From: Ancylobacter sp. TS-1
Lineage (GTDB): Bacteria > Pseudomonadota > Alphaproteobacteria > Rhizobiales > Xanthobacteraceae
NCBI RefSeq assembly: GCF_009223885.1
Contig: NZ_CP045144.1
Location: 806,001-870,000, forward strand
Direction of reading: 5' to 3'
Length of the DNA: 64,000 nucleotides
A model generated the notes under the pieces. The model saw only the letters and a program-made list of their open reading frames with translations, ran no database searches and had not been told where the DNA came from. Both the position numbers and the translations under genes were made by a program. How positions within the stretch are numbered: the stretch's first letter is position 1; every line of letters begins with the position of its first letter. Positions 43,837 through 51,653 of this stretch are shown here, in pieces.

Positions 43837-44718
43837 ATGTTTGCCATCACCGGCATCACCGGCAAGGTCGGCGGCGCGCTCGCACGCAACCTGCTCGCCG
43901 AAAACCTGCCCGTGCGGGCCGTGCTGCGCGACGAGGCCAAGGCGGCCGAGTGGCGCGCCAGAGGTTGCGACATTGCCATCGCAGAGATGGATGACGCGGC
44001 AAGCCTCGCCGCCGCCTTTAGGGATGCGGAGGGCGTCTTCATCCTGCCGCCATCGGAATTCGACCCGGAGCCCGGCTTTCCCGAAGCCCGTCGCGTCATC
44101 GATGCCGTGACGAAGGCACTTCGCGAAGCTCGTCCCGCCAAGGTCGTCTGCCTCTCGACCATCGGCGCCGACGCACCGCATGAAAACCTGCTGACCCAGC
44201 GCACGCTGCTGGAAGAGGCGCTGGGTGCGCTCGGCCTGGCGGTCACCTTCCTGCGGCCCGGCTGGTTCATGGAGAATGCGCAGTGGGACGTCCCAGCCGC
44301 GCGCGACGAGGGCGTGCTGCGCAGCTTCCTGCAACCGGCCGACAAGCTCTTCCCGATGATCGCGACGCAGGATGTCGGCCGCACAGCCGCCATGCTTCTG
44401 CGTGAGGACTGGAGCGGAACGCGTGTCGTTGAGCTGGAAGGTCCCGCCCGCGTGTCGCCGAACGACATCGCCCGTGCCTTCGCCTCCGCGCTGGCGCACC
44501 CGGTTTCGGTCGAGATCGTGCGGCGCGAGACCTGGGAGGGCATCTTCCGCGCGCAGGGCACTCGCAACCCGACGCCGCGCATCCGCATGATGGACGGCTT
44601 CAATGAAGGCTGGATCGACTTCGCCGATCAGGGCCGGGCGGCGCGGAAGGGGTCCATCACCATTGAAAGCGTCATCGCCGAAATGGTGGCAGCCAGTCGC
44701 GGGAAGTCTGCGGCATGA
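43837..44718 (+). CDS. NmrA/SDR-type NAD(P)-binding protein
   Basis: The 293-residue Rossmann protein has the N-terminal motif ITGITGKVGGALARNLL (TGxxGxxG), VFILPPSEFDPE and LRPGWFMEN, typical of the NmrA/QOR2 atypical SDR group. This group senses NAD(P) or reduces quinones; the SDR catalytic Tyr-Lys pair is not evident. A clear AGGAG lies upstream. It is 34 bases after the serine hydrolase. Confidence 0.85.
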   Translation: MFAITGITGKVGGALARNLLAENLPVRAVLRDEAKAAEWRARGCDIAIAEMDDAASLAAAFRDAEGVFILPPSEFDPEPGFPEARRVIDAVTKALREARPAKVVCLSTIGADAPHENLLTQRTLLEEALGALGLAVTFLRPGWFMENAQWDVPAARDEGVLRSFLQPADKLFPMIATQDVGRTAAMLLREDWSGTRVVELEGPARVSPNDIARAFASALAHPVSVEIVRRETWEGIFRAQGTRNPTPRIRMMDGFNEGWIDFADQGRAARKGSITIESVIAEMVAASRGKSAA

Positions 44719-44753
44719 GCCGCCGGCTCCGCAGGCACCCATAGGAGAAGATC

Positions 44754-45584
44754 ATGGAAACCATCACCACGCAGGGCGTCGCCATCCCCCGCCTCGGCTT
44801 CGGCACGTTTCGCATGCCGGGCGCCGACGCCCAGCCTGTGGTCGAGAGCGCACTCGCGCTCGGCTACCGGCACATCGACACGGCGGCGATGTATGAGAAC
44901 GAAGCCGCCGTCGGCGCCGCCCTCGCGACTTCCGGTATCGCTCGGGACGAACTCTTCATCACCACCAAGGTCTGGCACGACCAGCTCAGCCCGGAGGCGC
45001 TGCATCACGCCTTCGACGCCAGCCTGCGCAAGCTCGGTCTCGATCATGTGGACCTCTACATGATCCACTGGCCCTCGCGCGACATGGACATGGCGGCGAC
45101 GTTGGACGCGCTGATGTCGCTGCGCGAGCGCGGCCTGACGCGGGCGATCGGCGTGTGCAATTTCAACCTGCCGATGCTTCGCCGCGCCGTGGAAGAGATT
45201 GGCGCGCCGCTGGCGAGCGTGCAGCTCGAATACCACCCCTTCCTGTCGCAGGCGCCGATGCTGGCCTATCTCCGGCAGAAGGGCATTCCGCTGACCGCCT
45301 ATGCGCCGCTGGCGCAGGGGCGGGCGGCGAATGACCCGACGCTGGCCTCGCTCGGCGCCAGGCATGGCTGCAGCGCCGCGCAGATGGCCATCGCCTGGCT
45401 GCTGGACCAGCCGGGGGTCGCGGTGATCCCAAAGGCTGCCCGGCCCGAGAGCCAGAGGGCCAATCTCGATGCGCTCGCTATCCGCCTCGACGACGAGGAC
45501 CGGGCCGCCATCGCCGCGCTCCCGAAGGACCAGCGCTTCGTGCGCCCGCCCTTCGCGCCGGATTGGGACGCGACGGCTTTCTAG
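44754..45584 (+). CDS. Aldo/keto reductase (2,5-diketo-D-gluconate reductase-like)
   Basis: The 276-residue AKR5-type enzyme has the full catalytic tetrad Asp42, Tyr47, Lys72 and His105 and the GYRHIDTAAMYENE motif. The NADPH-binding IPKAARPESQRANLDAL segment lies near the C-terminus. It reduces aldehydes or keto sugars. Third gene of the operon; its 3' end overlaps the anti-sigma gene by 4 bases. Confidence 0.92.
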   Translation: METITTQGVAIPRLGFGTFRMPGADAQPVVESALALGYRHIDTAAMYENEAAVGAALATSGIARDELFITTKVWHDQLSPEALHHAFDASLRKLGLDHVDLYMIHWPSRDMDMAATLDALMSLRERGLTRAIGVCNFNLPMLRRAVEEIGAPLASVQLEYHPFLSQAPMLAYLRQKGIPLTAYAPLAQGRAANDPTLASLGARHGCSAAQMAIAWLLDQPGVAVIPKAARPESQRANLDALAIRLDDEDRAAIAALPKDQRFVRPPFAPDWDATAF

Positions 45585-46360
45585 GCCTCGCTGCGGATCT
45601 GGCGACGCACTTCGTTGGCCAGCGGATGCAGCCTGTCGGACGCCACCCCTCCGACAAGACTGTAGCCGAGGCCGTTGTCGGCCCAGGCGAAGCCGTTGAG
45701 GTCCCCTTGCGAGTGGGGGGACATCGGCATGTCCGGCTCGGTCTTCATCGGGCGTGCCAGCATCACCAGCCGCGCGCCGCTGTCGTCGTCATACATGAAC
45801 AGCGCCGCGGGTCCGTGCTCGGTCGGCACCACCCGCCCGCCCATGAGCCGGTAGCCCGCCGCCGTCAGGTCCGGAATGCCGATCGGACGGCCGACGCGCT
45901 TGGCGGTCCAGGCTGCGAGCACGTCGCGATCGCTTGCACGGATCTCGACCGGCCGCACCTGGTCGGGCGCATAGGTCACATAGCTCGCGGCCGCCTCGCG
46001 GGCGATCGCCTGCACCCCTTCGGAGGTCGGAGGCGCCATGCCGCGCAGCGACCAGCCGCCGCCGGCGCCCACGGACAGCAGCAGCACCGCAGCGGCCGCC
46101 ATCGCCCAGCGCGGCGTCTGCCGAGGACGGCGGCGTTCCTCGATCATGCGCGAAAGGTCGAGTTCCGTCGGCACCGGCTCGTCGATCACCGGCGCGAAAG
46201 CCGCGCGCAGCATGTCGGCCTGCTCGCCATAGAGGGCGACGCGCTGCGCCACATCCGGGTGAGCGTCGAGCCACGAGATTACCTCCGCATGACGGGCGGG
46301 ATCGAGCGTGCGGTCTGTAAAACCGTTGAGGTCGTCTTCGGTGATAGGGCGAGAGCTCAT
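45581..46360 (-). CDS. Anti-sigma factor, membrane-bound (no zinc motif)
   Basis: The 259-residue single-pass membrane protein has a cytosolic N-terminal helix bundle (about 1-80), a membrane helix at about 85-105 and a periplasmic domain (about 110-259). The HxxxCxxC zinc motif of ZAS anti-sigmas is absent, with only HAEVISWLDAHP at that place. The periplasmic part has several Met and His (PMKTEPDMPMSPHS). It overlaps the sigma gene by 4 bases, so the two are made together. It probably holds the sigma factor until a periplasmic signal arrives. Confidence 0.85.
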   Translation of the reverse strand: MSSRPITEDDLNGFTDRTLDPARHAEVISWLDAHPDVAQRVALYGEQADMLRAAFAPVIDEPVPTELDLSRMIEERRRPRQTPRWAMAAAAVLLLSVGAGGGWSLRGMAPPTSEGVQAIAREAAASYVTYAPDQVRPVEIRASDRDVLAAWTAKRVGRPIGIPDLTAAGYRLMGGRVVPTEHGPAALFMYDDDSGARLVMLARPMKTEPDMPMSPHSQGDLNGFAWADNGLGYSLVGGVASDRLHPLANEVRRQIRSEA

Positions 46361-46887
46361 TTCACGCTCCGGAGATAGGGCGGCGAAAGGGTCGCGCGCG
46401 GCTCGGCGGACATCAGCCTGGCAAGGCGTTCGCGGGCACGCGACAACCGCGACATCACGGTGCCGATCGGCACGTCGAGCACCCGCGCTGTCTCGGCATA
46501 AGAGAGTTCCTCGACTGTGACCAGCAGCAGCACGGTGCGCTGCTCCTCCGGCAACTGCGCCAGCGCGGCGAGCAGTTCGCGATGGCGCAGCCCATCCTCC
46601 TGCGTCGCAGCGAGCGACAGGTTCGCGGCATCGGCATCGTCAAGGGCGACATGTACCGGCCGCTGCGCCGAGCGGCGCAGCCGCGTCATGGCGAGATTGT
46701 GCAGGATGGTGAATATCCACGCCCGCGCATCGCTCTCATGACGGCGCTGGTGCCAGCGGCTGATGGCGCGCTCCAGGCAGTCCTGCACCAGATCGTCCGC
46801 CGCCGCCCGCTCGCGCATCAGCGCGCGCGCATAGCGCCTCAGCGCCGGGATGAGCGGTTCGATGAGGCGCACCATCTCGTGGTCCAT
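46357..46887 (-). CDS. ECF-type RNA polymerase sigma factor
   Basis: The 176-residue sigma-70 family protein has region 2 (ALMRERAAADDLVQDCLERA, ARAWIFTILHNLAMTRLR) and region 4 (LPEEQRTVLLLVTVEELSY, IGTVMSRLSRARERL). It lacks regions 1 and 3, as ECF factors do. It is followed directly by its anti-sigma and sits 77 bases after the beta-propeller gene, probably as part of one minus-strand transcript that starts near 49050. Confidence 0.92.
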   Translation of the reverse strand: MDHEMVRLIEPLIPALRRYARALMRERAAADDLVQDCLERAISRWHQRRHESDARAWIFTILHNLAMTRLRRSAQRPVHVALDDADAANLSLAATQEDGLRHRELLAALAQLPEEQRTVLLLVTVEELSYAETARVLDVPIGTVMSRLSRARERLARLMSAEPRATLSPPYLRSVK

Positions 46888-46908
46888 GCCGTCTCCTTGT
46901 CGAGCGAG

Positions 46909-46945
46909 AAGGCAGGCCGCCCGCAGTTGCGGGACGGGCCGCCTT
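46909..46945 (-). terminator. Hairpin between the beta-propeller and sigma genes
   Basis: An imperfect long inverted repeat, AAGGCGGCCCG... pairing with ...CGGGCGGCCTGCCTT, has an inner CCCGCA/TGCGGG stem. No T-tract follows on the minus strand. It may be a processing or attenuating element that lowers sigma-gene expression relative to the upstream genes. Confidence 0.45.
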
Positions 46946-46964
46946 CGTTCCGCACGGGATGCCG

Positions 46965-48422
46965 TCAGTCGAGCGTCTGGCGCTGCACCACGGCGCCGGG
47001 CTGCGCGCTCGTTCCTTCGGCGATGACGAGATAGCGCCGCTGGGCCTTCACATCGCTCTGCACGATCTGCCGGATGGGGCCGGCGGCGTTGACGATAGCC
47101 GAACCGGCCGGGTTGGTCATGAAGGCGGAGAGAGGCTCCAGCCCGCCCTTGCCGTCTGGCTCACCGGCCAGCGCCAGCACATAGGGCTTCTTCGGCACCA
47201 GCCCGGAGACGGAAGCCTGCAGGATCTGGATCAGGCCCTGATCGAACAGCGAGACGCTGGTCTGAGCCTTCCCATCTCCCTTGCCTTCCTGGCTGAGTGT
47301 GAGATGCGCCGCCTGACCCGCCACGCCGAGCGGCTGAAGGTTCTGCATGCCATCGCCTTCGGGCACCGCACCGGGAACGTAGTTCACGGCCTGCGGCGCC
47401 TGGCCGACCGGGATGGTGGCGATCACCTTGTTGGTCAGCGTGTCGATGGCGGCGAGCGCATCGGCGTTCTCCAGCCCGACATAGACCCGCGAGCCATCGC
47501 CCGACGGCCAGATGCCGTGCGGGAGCTTGCCGACGGGAATCGTCGCCACCTGCGAGAAGTCGTCGGTGCGGAACACCTTCACCTCGTTCAGCCCGCCGAT
47601 GGTCACATAGGCGAAGCTGCCATGGGCGTTATGGGCGAAGTTGACGTGGTTGGTGAGCGGGCCGGTATCGATCGTCTTGATCGCCTCGAAGGGCGGCTGC
47701 GCATTGAAAACCTGCGTCTTGCCGATGTCCTTCAGCGTGAACCACACCTGCTTGCCATCGGGCGTCGCCGCGATGTTCGGGCAGAACGGGCTCTCCTGCT
47801 TCACATGGCCGACGATCTGGTGGTCGGCAACCGAGATCACCACCGTCTCGGGCATGAAGGAAGAGCAGACATAGCCGTATTTCCCGTCGGGCGAGAAGAT
47901 CTGCATTCCCGGGCCATTCGGCACCATGACGCGGGTCTTTTCCTCATAGGTCGCGCCATCGAGCACGGCGATATAGTTCTCTCCACGCACCGTGATCCAC
48001 ACTTCCTTGCCGTCGGGCGTGAAGAACGCCTCATGCGGCGAACGGCCGACATAGGTGGTGTGCTTCACCCTATTGGTCGCGGTATCGATGAAGGTCACCG
48101 AGTTCGAGCCGATCGACACGACCGCAATGGTCTTGCTGTCGGGCGAGAAGCCCATGCCGTGCACCAGCACCTGCCCCTTGTAGAGCGGGCTGAAGTTCAT
48201 CGGCTGCGGATCGCCGAGCCGGATGACGCCGAGGAGCTTGTTGGTCGCGGGATCGGTGACCGAGATGGTGTTGGAGAACTGTTCCGCCGCGTAGACGCGG
48301 TCATGGCTGCTTACCGCGATTTCCGGCGCGGAGGCGGCGAACGGTGCTTCACCGGCGAAGGCCGGAACAGTGCACGCCAGCATGGTGCCCGCGAGCAGCG
48401 CAGGCAGGAGAGTCTTGTTCAT
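46965..48422 (-). CDS. Periplasmic YVTN/YncE-type beta-propeller protein
   Basis: The 485-residue protein has a signal peptide at 1-24 (ending AFAGE) and then about seven propeller blades (30-350). Repeats such as NTISVTDPATNKLLGVIRLG and SVTFIDTATNRVKHTTYVG have the usual DTATN turn. A C-terminal domain (about 355-485) with FDQGLIQILQASVSGLVP follows. YncE-type proteins act in the periplasm, often with metal- or redox-linked partners. It starts 12 bases after the DUF305 gene. Confidence 0.85.
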   Translation of the reverse strand: MNKTLLPALLAGTMLACTVPAFAGEAPFAASAPEIAVSSHDRVYAAEQFSNTISVTDPATNKLLGVIRLGDPQPMNFSPLYKGQVLVHGMGFSPDSKTIAVVSIGSNSVTFIDTATNRVKHTTYVGRSPHEAFFTPDGKEVWITVRGENYIAVLDGATYEEKTRVMVPNGPGMQIFSPDGKYGYVCSSFMPETVVISVADHQIVGHVKQESPFCPNIAATPDGKQVWFTLKDIGKTQVFNAQPPFEAIKTIDTGPLTNHVNFAHNAHGSFAYVTIGGLNEVKVFRTDDFSQVATIPVGKLPHGIWPSGDGSRVYVGLENADALAAIDTLTNKVIATIPVGQAPQAVNYVPGAVPEGDGMQNLQPLGVAGQAAHLTLSQEGKGDGKAQTSVSLFDQGLIQILQASVSGLVPKKPYVLALAGEPDGKGGLEPLSAFMTNPAGSAIVNAAGPIRQIVQSDVKAQRRYLVIAEGTSAQPGAVVQRQTLD

Positions 48423-48434
48423 CGTTCGTGTTTC

Positions 48435-48947
48435 CTATTTCGCCGGAGCGGCAGACGGCATCGTGAAGGCGTGGTGCGCCATGGAGGAGTTGTCCTGGGC
48501 CAGGTGAGGTGGGGCCAGGTGAGGCTGGCCCGCGTCCGGAGCGGCATCCGGCTGTGTCGGCGCCGGTGCAGAGGGCGGCAGGGGCTGGCCGAGCGCGAGC
48601 CGCATCGCGGCGATCTCCTGCTGCTGCTCGACGACGATCTCCTGCGCGAGGCGCCGCAGCTGAGGATTCTTGCCGTAGCGCAGATAGGCCACCGCCATGT
48701 CGATGGCGCCCTGATGATGCGGGATCATCATCGCGGTGAAGTCGGCTTCGATATCGCCAGTCGGCTTGACCTCCATGTCCGCCATCATCTTGTCCATGGC
48801 GGCGGCGTTCTCGGCGAGGAAGGGCGCTTCGTCACTGGTGACCACAGCCGTGCCGGCACCGTGATCATGGTCATGAGCTTCGGCCGCAGCGCTGGCGAGG
48901 CCTGCCACAAGCAGCGCGCCGACACAGGCGAGGTGTCGTTTTCGCAT
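48435..48947 (-). CDS. DUF305 family periplasmic protein, probable metal binder
   Basis: The 170-residue protein has a signal peptide at 1-24, and the mature N-terminus starts HDHDHG. The DUF305 ferritin-like helical core has MDKMMADMEV and MMIPHHQGAIDMAV. The tail is Pro/His-rich (PHLAPPHLA, MAHHAF). His and Met clusters suggest copper or silver binding, as often proposed for DUF305 proteins next to cop genes. The start at 48947 has GGAGAA upstream. First gene of the minus-strand unit. Confidence 0.85.
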   Translation of the reverse strand: MRKRHLACVGALLVAGLASAAAEAHDHDHGAGTAVVTSDEAPFLAENAAAMDKMMADMEVKPTGDIEADFTAMMIPHHQGAIDMAVAYLRYGKNPQLRRLAQEIVVEQQQEIAAMRLALGQPLPPSAPAPTQPDAAPDAGQPHLAPPHLAQDNSSMAHHAFTMPSAAPAK

Positions 48948-49070
48948 GGGAATTTCTCCGTCCGGCGCGATGGCGCCTTCGGGAGGTTGGACTCCCACCT
49001 GCGCCGATTATTCCGGGACGCCGCGAATTTTTCGCATCGGCCTGTCCGACGCCTCGCAGCGGCGGGAGAA

Positions 49071-49101
49071 ATTCCGGAATCTAAATTCCGCCGGCCGGAA
49101 T
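49071..49101. promoter_or_regulatory. Palindromic ATTCCGG array in divergent promoter region
   Basis: ATTCCGGAAT (49071-49080, palindromic) is followed by CTAA and then ATTCCG-CCGGC-CGGAAT (49085-49101, perfect inverted repeat). CGGAAT-CTAA-ATTCCG (49075-49090) is also a perfect repeat. The GGAAT half site resembles ECF -35 elements (GGAAT/GGAAC). Placed between DUF305 and NTF2-like starts, it could serve both directions. Confidence 0.55.
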
Positions 49102-49156
49102 AAATCGGTGTGGCGCGAGTCTCCTGTGTGCAGGCCACATTTGGAGATACACGCAC

Positions 49157-49582
49157 ATGCGCCTTTCAACTCTCGCCGCTACCCTCGTCCTCGTCGCCGC
49201 TTCCGGCTCGGCCGCGCTGGCGGGCCCCATCGGGGACCTCGCCAAGTCGCGCATCGACGCCATTGCCAGCGGCGACCTCGCCGCTGTGACGGCCGCTTAT
49301 GACCCCGCTGCAACCCTGCACTGGGTCGGAGGTCCGCTCGACGGCACCTATGGCCAGCCGGGCAAGATCAAGGAAATCTGGTCGAAGTTCTTCGCCGCCC
49401 AGGGCGCCCAGAAGGCGACCATCGCCACGACCGCAGAAGCGGCCAACCCCAAGGGCGGCACCGTGACCGTCGACGTGGCCTTCGCCGGCAAGAACACGGT
49501 CAAGGTGCGCTACGTGCTGCTCTATCGCGATGGCAAGCTGGTCGACGAGATCTGGCAGGTCAATCCCGCCGCGACCTACTGA
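49157..49582 (+). CDS. Secreted NTF2-like (SnoaL-fold) protein
   Basis: The 141-residue protein has a signal peptide at 1-22 (ending ALAG). The mature part follows the NTF2 fold: an N-terminal helix (LAKSRIDAIASGDLAAVTAAY), ATLHWVGGPLDGTYGQ and a final sheet VRYVLLYRDGKLVDEIWQV. Such proteins bind small ligands; no catalytic residues can be named. First gene on the plus side of the divergent cluster, 134 bases before copC. Confidence 0.8.
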   Translation: MRLSTLAATLVLVAASGSAALAGPIGDLAKSRIDAIASGDLAAVTAAYDPAATLHWVGGPLDGTYGQPGKIKEIWSKFFAAQGAQKATIATTAEAANPKGGTVTVDVAFAGKNTVKVRYVLLYRDGKLVDEIWQVNPAATY

Positions 49583-49716
49583 GCGTCCGATCCAATGGGG
49601 ACTGCGGCCGCGATCGATACGTCGCGGCCGGATGCCTCCCATTTCCGAAGTCGCCAAAGCGAGACGGCAGGTTCGCGGTACCGCCCAAAAGCCTGCCGTC
49701 GTCGAGGACCAAGAAC

Positions 49717-50085
49717 ATGAAACGTTCCATCACCCCCGTGCTCGCGCTCGCCATCTGCCTCCTGTCGGCAAGCGGCGCGTTCGCACATGCCCATCTGGCG
49801 GCGGAGACGCCCCCCGCCAACGGTGTCGTCGCCGGGTCGCCGGCCGCCCTTTCGCTCAGCTTCTCGGAGGCGCTCGAGATCGGACTCAGCGGTGTCACTC
49901 TCAAGGGAGCGGGTGGCCAACCCGTCCCGACCGGCGCGGTCTCACTCGCACCGGGCGACACCAAGCAGATAAGTGTTCCGCTTAACGGCCCACTCGCCGC
50001 CGGCAAATACACGGTCGAATGGCATGTGCTCTCAAAGGACGGCCACACCTCCCGCGGTTCCTACGAGTTCACCGTAAATCCGTGA
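49717..50085 (+). CDS. copC: Periplasmic copper-resistance protein CopC
   Basis: The 122-residue protein has a signal peptide at 1-23, and the mature start is HAHLAAETPPANGVV, where the N-terminal His is the Cu(II) ligand in CopC. The Ig-like beta barrel has LSLSFSEALEIGLSGVTL and a C-terminal VEWHVLSKDGHTSRGSYEF that supplies the Asp and His ligands. It passes copper to CopD. The stop overlaps the copD start (GTGA). Confidence 0.92.
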   Translation: MKRSITPVLALAICLLSASGAFAHAHLAAETPPANGVVAGSPAALSLSFSEALEIGLSGVTLKGAGGQPVPTGAVSLAPGDTKQISVPLNGPLAAGKYTVEWHVLSKDGHTSRGSYEFTVNP

Positions 50086-50969
50086 TCGCACCGGAGACCG
50101 GACTGGCTCTCTGCAGGCTGCTTTTCTCGGCCGCGGCGATCGTCCTGTATGGCGCGGGATGCTTCTTCGCCTTCCTTGCGCCGCTGCGGCTCGGCCGGGA
50201 AATCAGCGCTGCGGCGGGCGCGGGCATCAGGATTGCCGGCGTCGTCTCGTTCGCGGCCAGTCTTTCCTGGTTGCCGGTCGAAGCCGCCGTCATCGGCGGC
50301 GGATGGCCGTCAGCCATCGACGGCCCGACGCTGTCGGCGCTCGCCTTTCACACGATGATCGGCACGGCCTGGATGGTTCGCGTCGGTCTCGCGCTGCTGG
50401 CCGCAGCCCTTTTTATCGCTCGGCCGCGCGCGGGCCGGGGACAGGCCATGATTGCCGCCGCGCTGCTCGCAAGCCTCGCTCTCTCCGGCCATGCCGAGAT
50501 GAACGAAGGTGCACGCCGGACCCTCCATATTCTCAATGATGGCCTGCATCTGCTCGCGGGCGGCTTCTGGCTCGGCTCGCTCATCATGCTTCCAGCCTGC
50601 CTGGCGCGATTGCGGGATCCTGTGCTTGGCGGGGAGGCGAGGACGGCGCTACGCCGCTTTTCGCAAGCAGGCCACGTTGCCGTTGCGCTGGTCATTGCGA
50701 CCGGGATCGTCAACTCCGCGCTCATCCTCGGTCGATGGCCGGACGATCCGAGTTCGCCCTATCAGAGCTTGCTCGACGTAAAGATCATCCTCGTGCTCGC
50801 GATGACCGGTCTTGCCGTTCTCAATCGGTATTATTTCGTGCCGCGCCTTAAAACCTGGCACGAGCGGGCTGTTGCCGGCATTCGCACCGGCACCCTTGTC
50901 GAGATCGCGCTCGGCGCCGGCGTACTGGCGCTTGTCGCCGTCTTCGGCCTCATCGACCCAAGCGGATGA
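50082..50969 (+). CDS. copD: Copper-resistance / uptake membrane protein CopD
   Basis: The 295-residue inner-membrane protein has about eight helices and starts with GTG overlapping the copC stop. The CopD domain contains LHILNDGLHLLAGGFWLGSL, with conserved His in the helices, and VALVIATGIVNSALIL. CopD takes copper from CopC into the cytoplasm for cuproenzymes. It is the last gene before a gene-free stretch and the phage module. Confidence 0.9.
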   Translation: MIAPETGLALCRLLFSAAAIVLYGAGCFFAFLAPLRLGREISAAAGAGIRIAGVVSFAASLSWLPVEAAVIGGGWPSAIDGPTLSALAFHTMIGTAWMVRVGLALLAAALFIARPRAGRGQAMIAAALLASLALSGHAEMNEGARRTLHILNDGLHLLAGGFWLGSLIMLPACLARLRDPVLGGEARTALRRFSQAGHVAVALVIATGIVNSALILGRWPDDPSSPYQSLLDVKIILVLAMTGLAVLNRYYFVPRLKTWHERAVAGIRTGTLVEIALGAGVLALVAVFGLIDPSG

Positions 50970-51254
50970 AGGGCGAGGGGGACGACGGGGAGGTTCGCCT
51001 GTTCACGCTCATCAGCCATCCGCTTTGCCCGTTCGTTCTCCGGGCGGCGCTACCGGCGCGAGGTACTGTAGGGGTGGGGAATGGACTCAGAACGCCGTTC
51101 GGGACTTTTCCGGGACTTTCCGCACCGAGTCTCGCACAAGCCCGCCCTACGCTGCCGTTGCGTTCTCTTGTAGCGCGAAAAATCGGATGAGACTTCGCGA
51201 AGGATCGGATGAGACCACTTAAGCCTGCCTTGAAGGCCGCTTGAAGGGAGCCGT
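50970..51254. other. Gene-free stretch, possible left boundary of the phage element
   Basis: The 285 bases between the copD stop and the end of the phage methyltransferase gene hold no credible gene. They carry a repeated GGGACTTT unit (51101-51120) and a 22-bp tandem repeat (listed separately). Attachment-site status cannot be tested because the other end of the element is outside the window. Confidence 0.5.
51172..51215. repeat. Two tandem 22-bp repeats next to the phage module
   Basis: Units at 51172-51193 and 51194-51215 match at 18 of 22 positions and share ATCGGATGAGAC exactly. They could be integrase arm-type sites or regulator sites at the element edge. Confidence 0.7.
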
Positions 51255-51653
51255 TCACCCCGTTTCCCTGAGCCTCTTGCTGGCGATCTCGAAGTAGGCC
51301 GGTTCTACCTCAATGCCGACATAGTCGATGCCGCGCCGGGCGCAGGCGACCCCGATCGTTCCGCTGCCCATGAACGGGTCGAGCACCGGCCCATCGACCG
51401 GCCCGAGCAACCCCTCCATCAACTCCACCGGCTTGCCGGCGATGTGATGCTTCAGCCGCGGCTTGGGCATGCGGAAGACGCCCGGTGCGGTACCGCCTGT
51501 GAGCGGCCGCGGCCCGTTTGTTCCCCACACGACATATTCCGCCTGTATGCGGTAACGCCCCTGCTGCGGGCGGCTGGACTCCGTCTTGTCCCACGGCACG
51601 ATGCCGCGCCAGATCCAGCCCGCGCCGGGGTCCACCCGGACCCCGTCACTCAT
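51255..51653 (-). pseudogene. N-terminally truncated phage DNA methyltransferase (adenine/N4-type)
   Basis: The 132-residue frame matches the C-terminal half of phage beta-class DNA methyltransferases: GWIWRGIVPWDKTE, RIQAEYVVWGTNGP, then PVLDPFMGSGTIGVACARRG (SAM-binding motif I) and YVGIEVEPAYFEIASKRL. The DPPY catalytic motif, which lies upstream in this class, is missing. The frame begins inside the end of gene D (8-base overlap), so there is no room for it. It is probably inactive unless a separate N-terminal half exists. Right end of the transcript, beside the element boundary. Confidence 0.75.

Noticed and set aside
48500..48532. Repeated GGCCAGGTGAG inside the DUF305 gene as a regulatory repeat
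   Set aside because: It encodes the PHLA/PPHLA tail repeats of the protein, so a protein-level duplication explains it.
50812..51222. Plus-strand frame crossing the end of copD into the gene-free stretch
   Set aside because: Overlaps copD in another frame and runs through repeated DNA; no motif.
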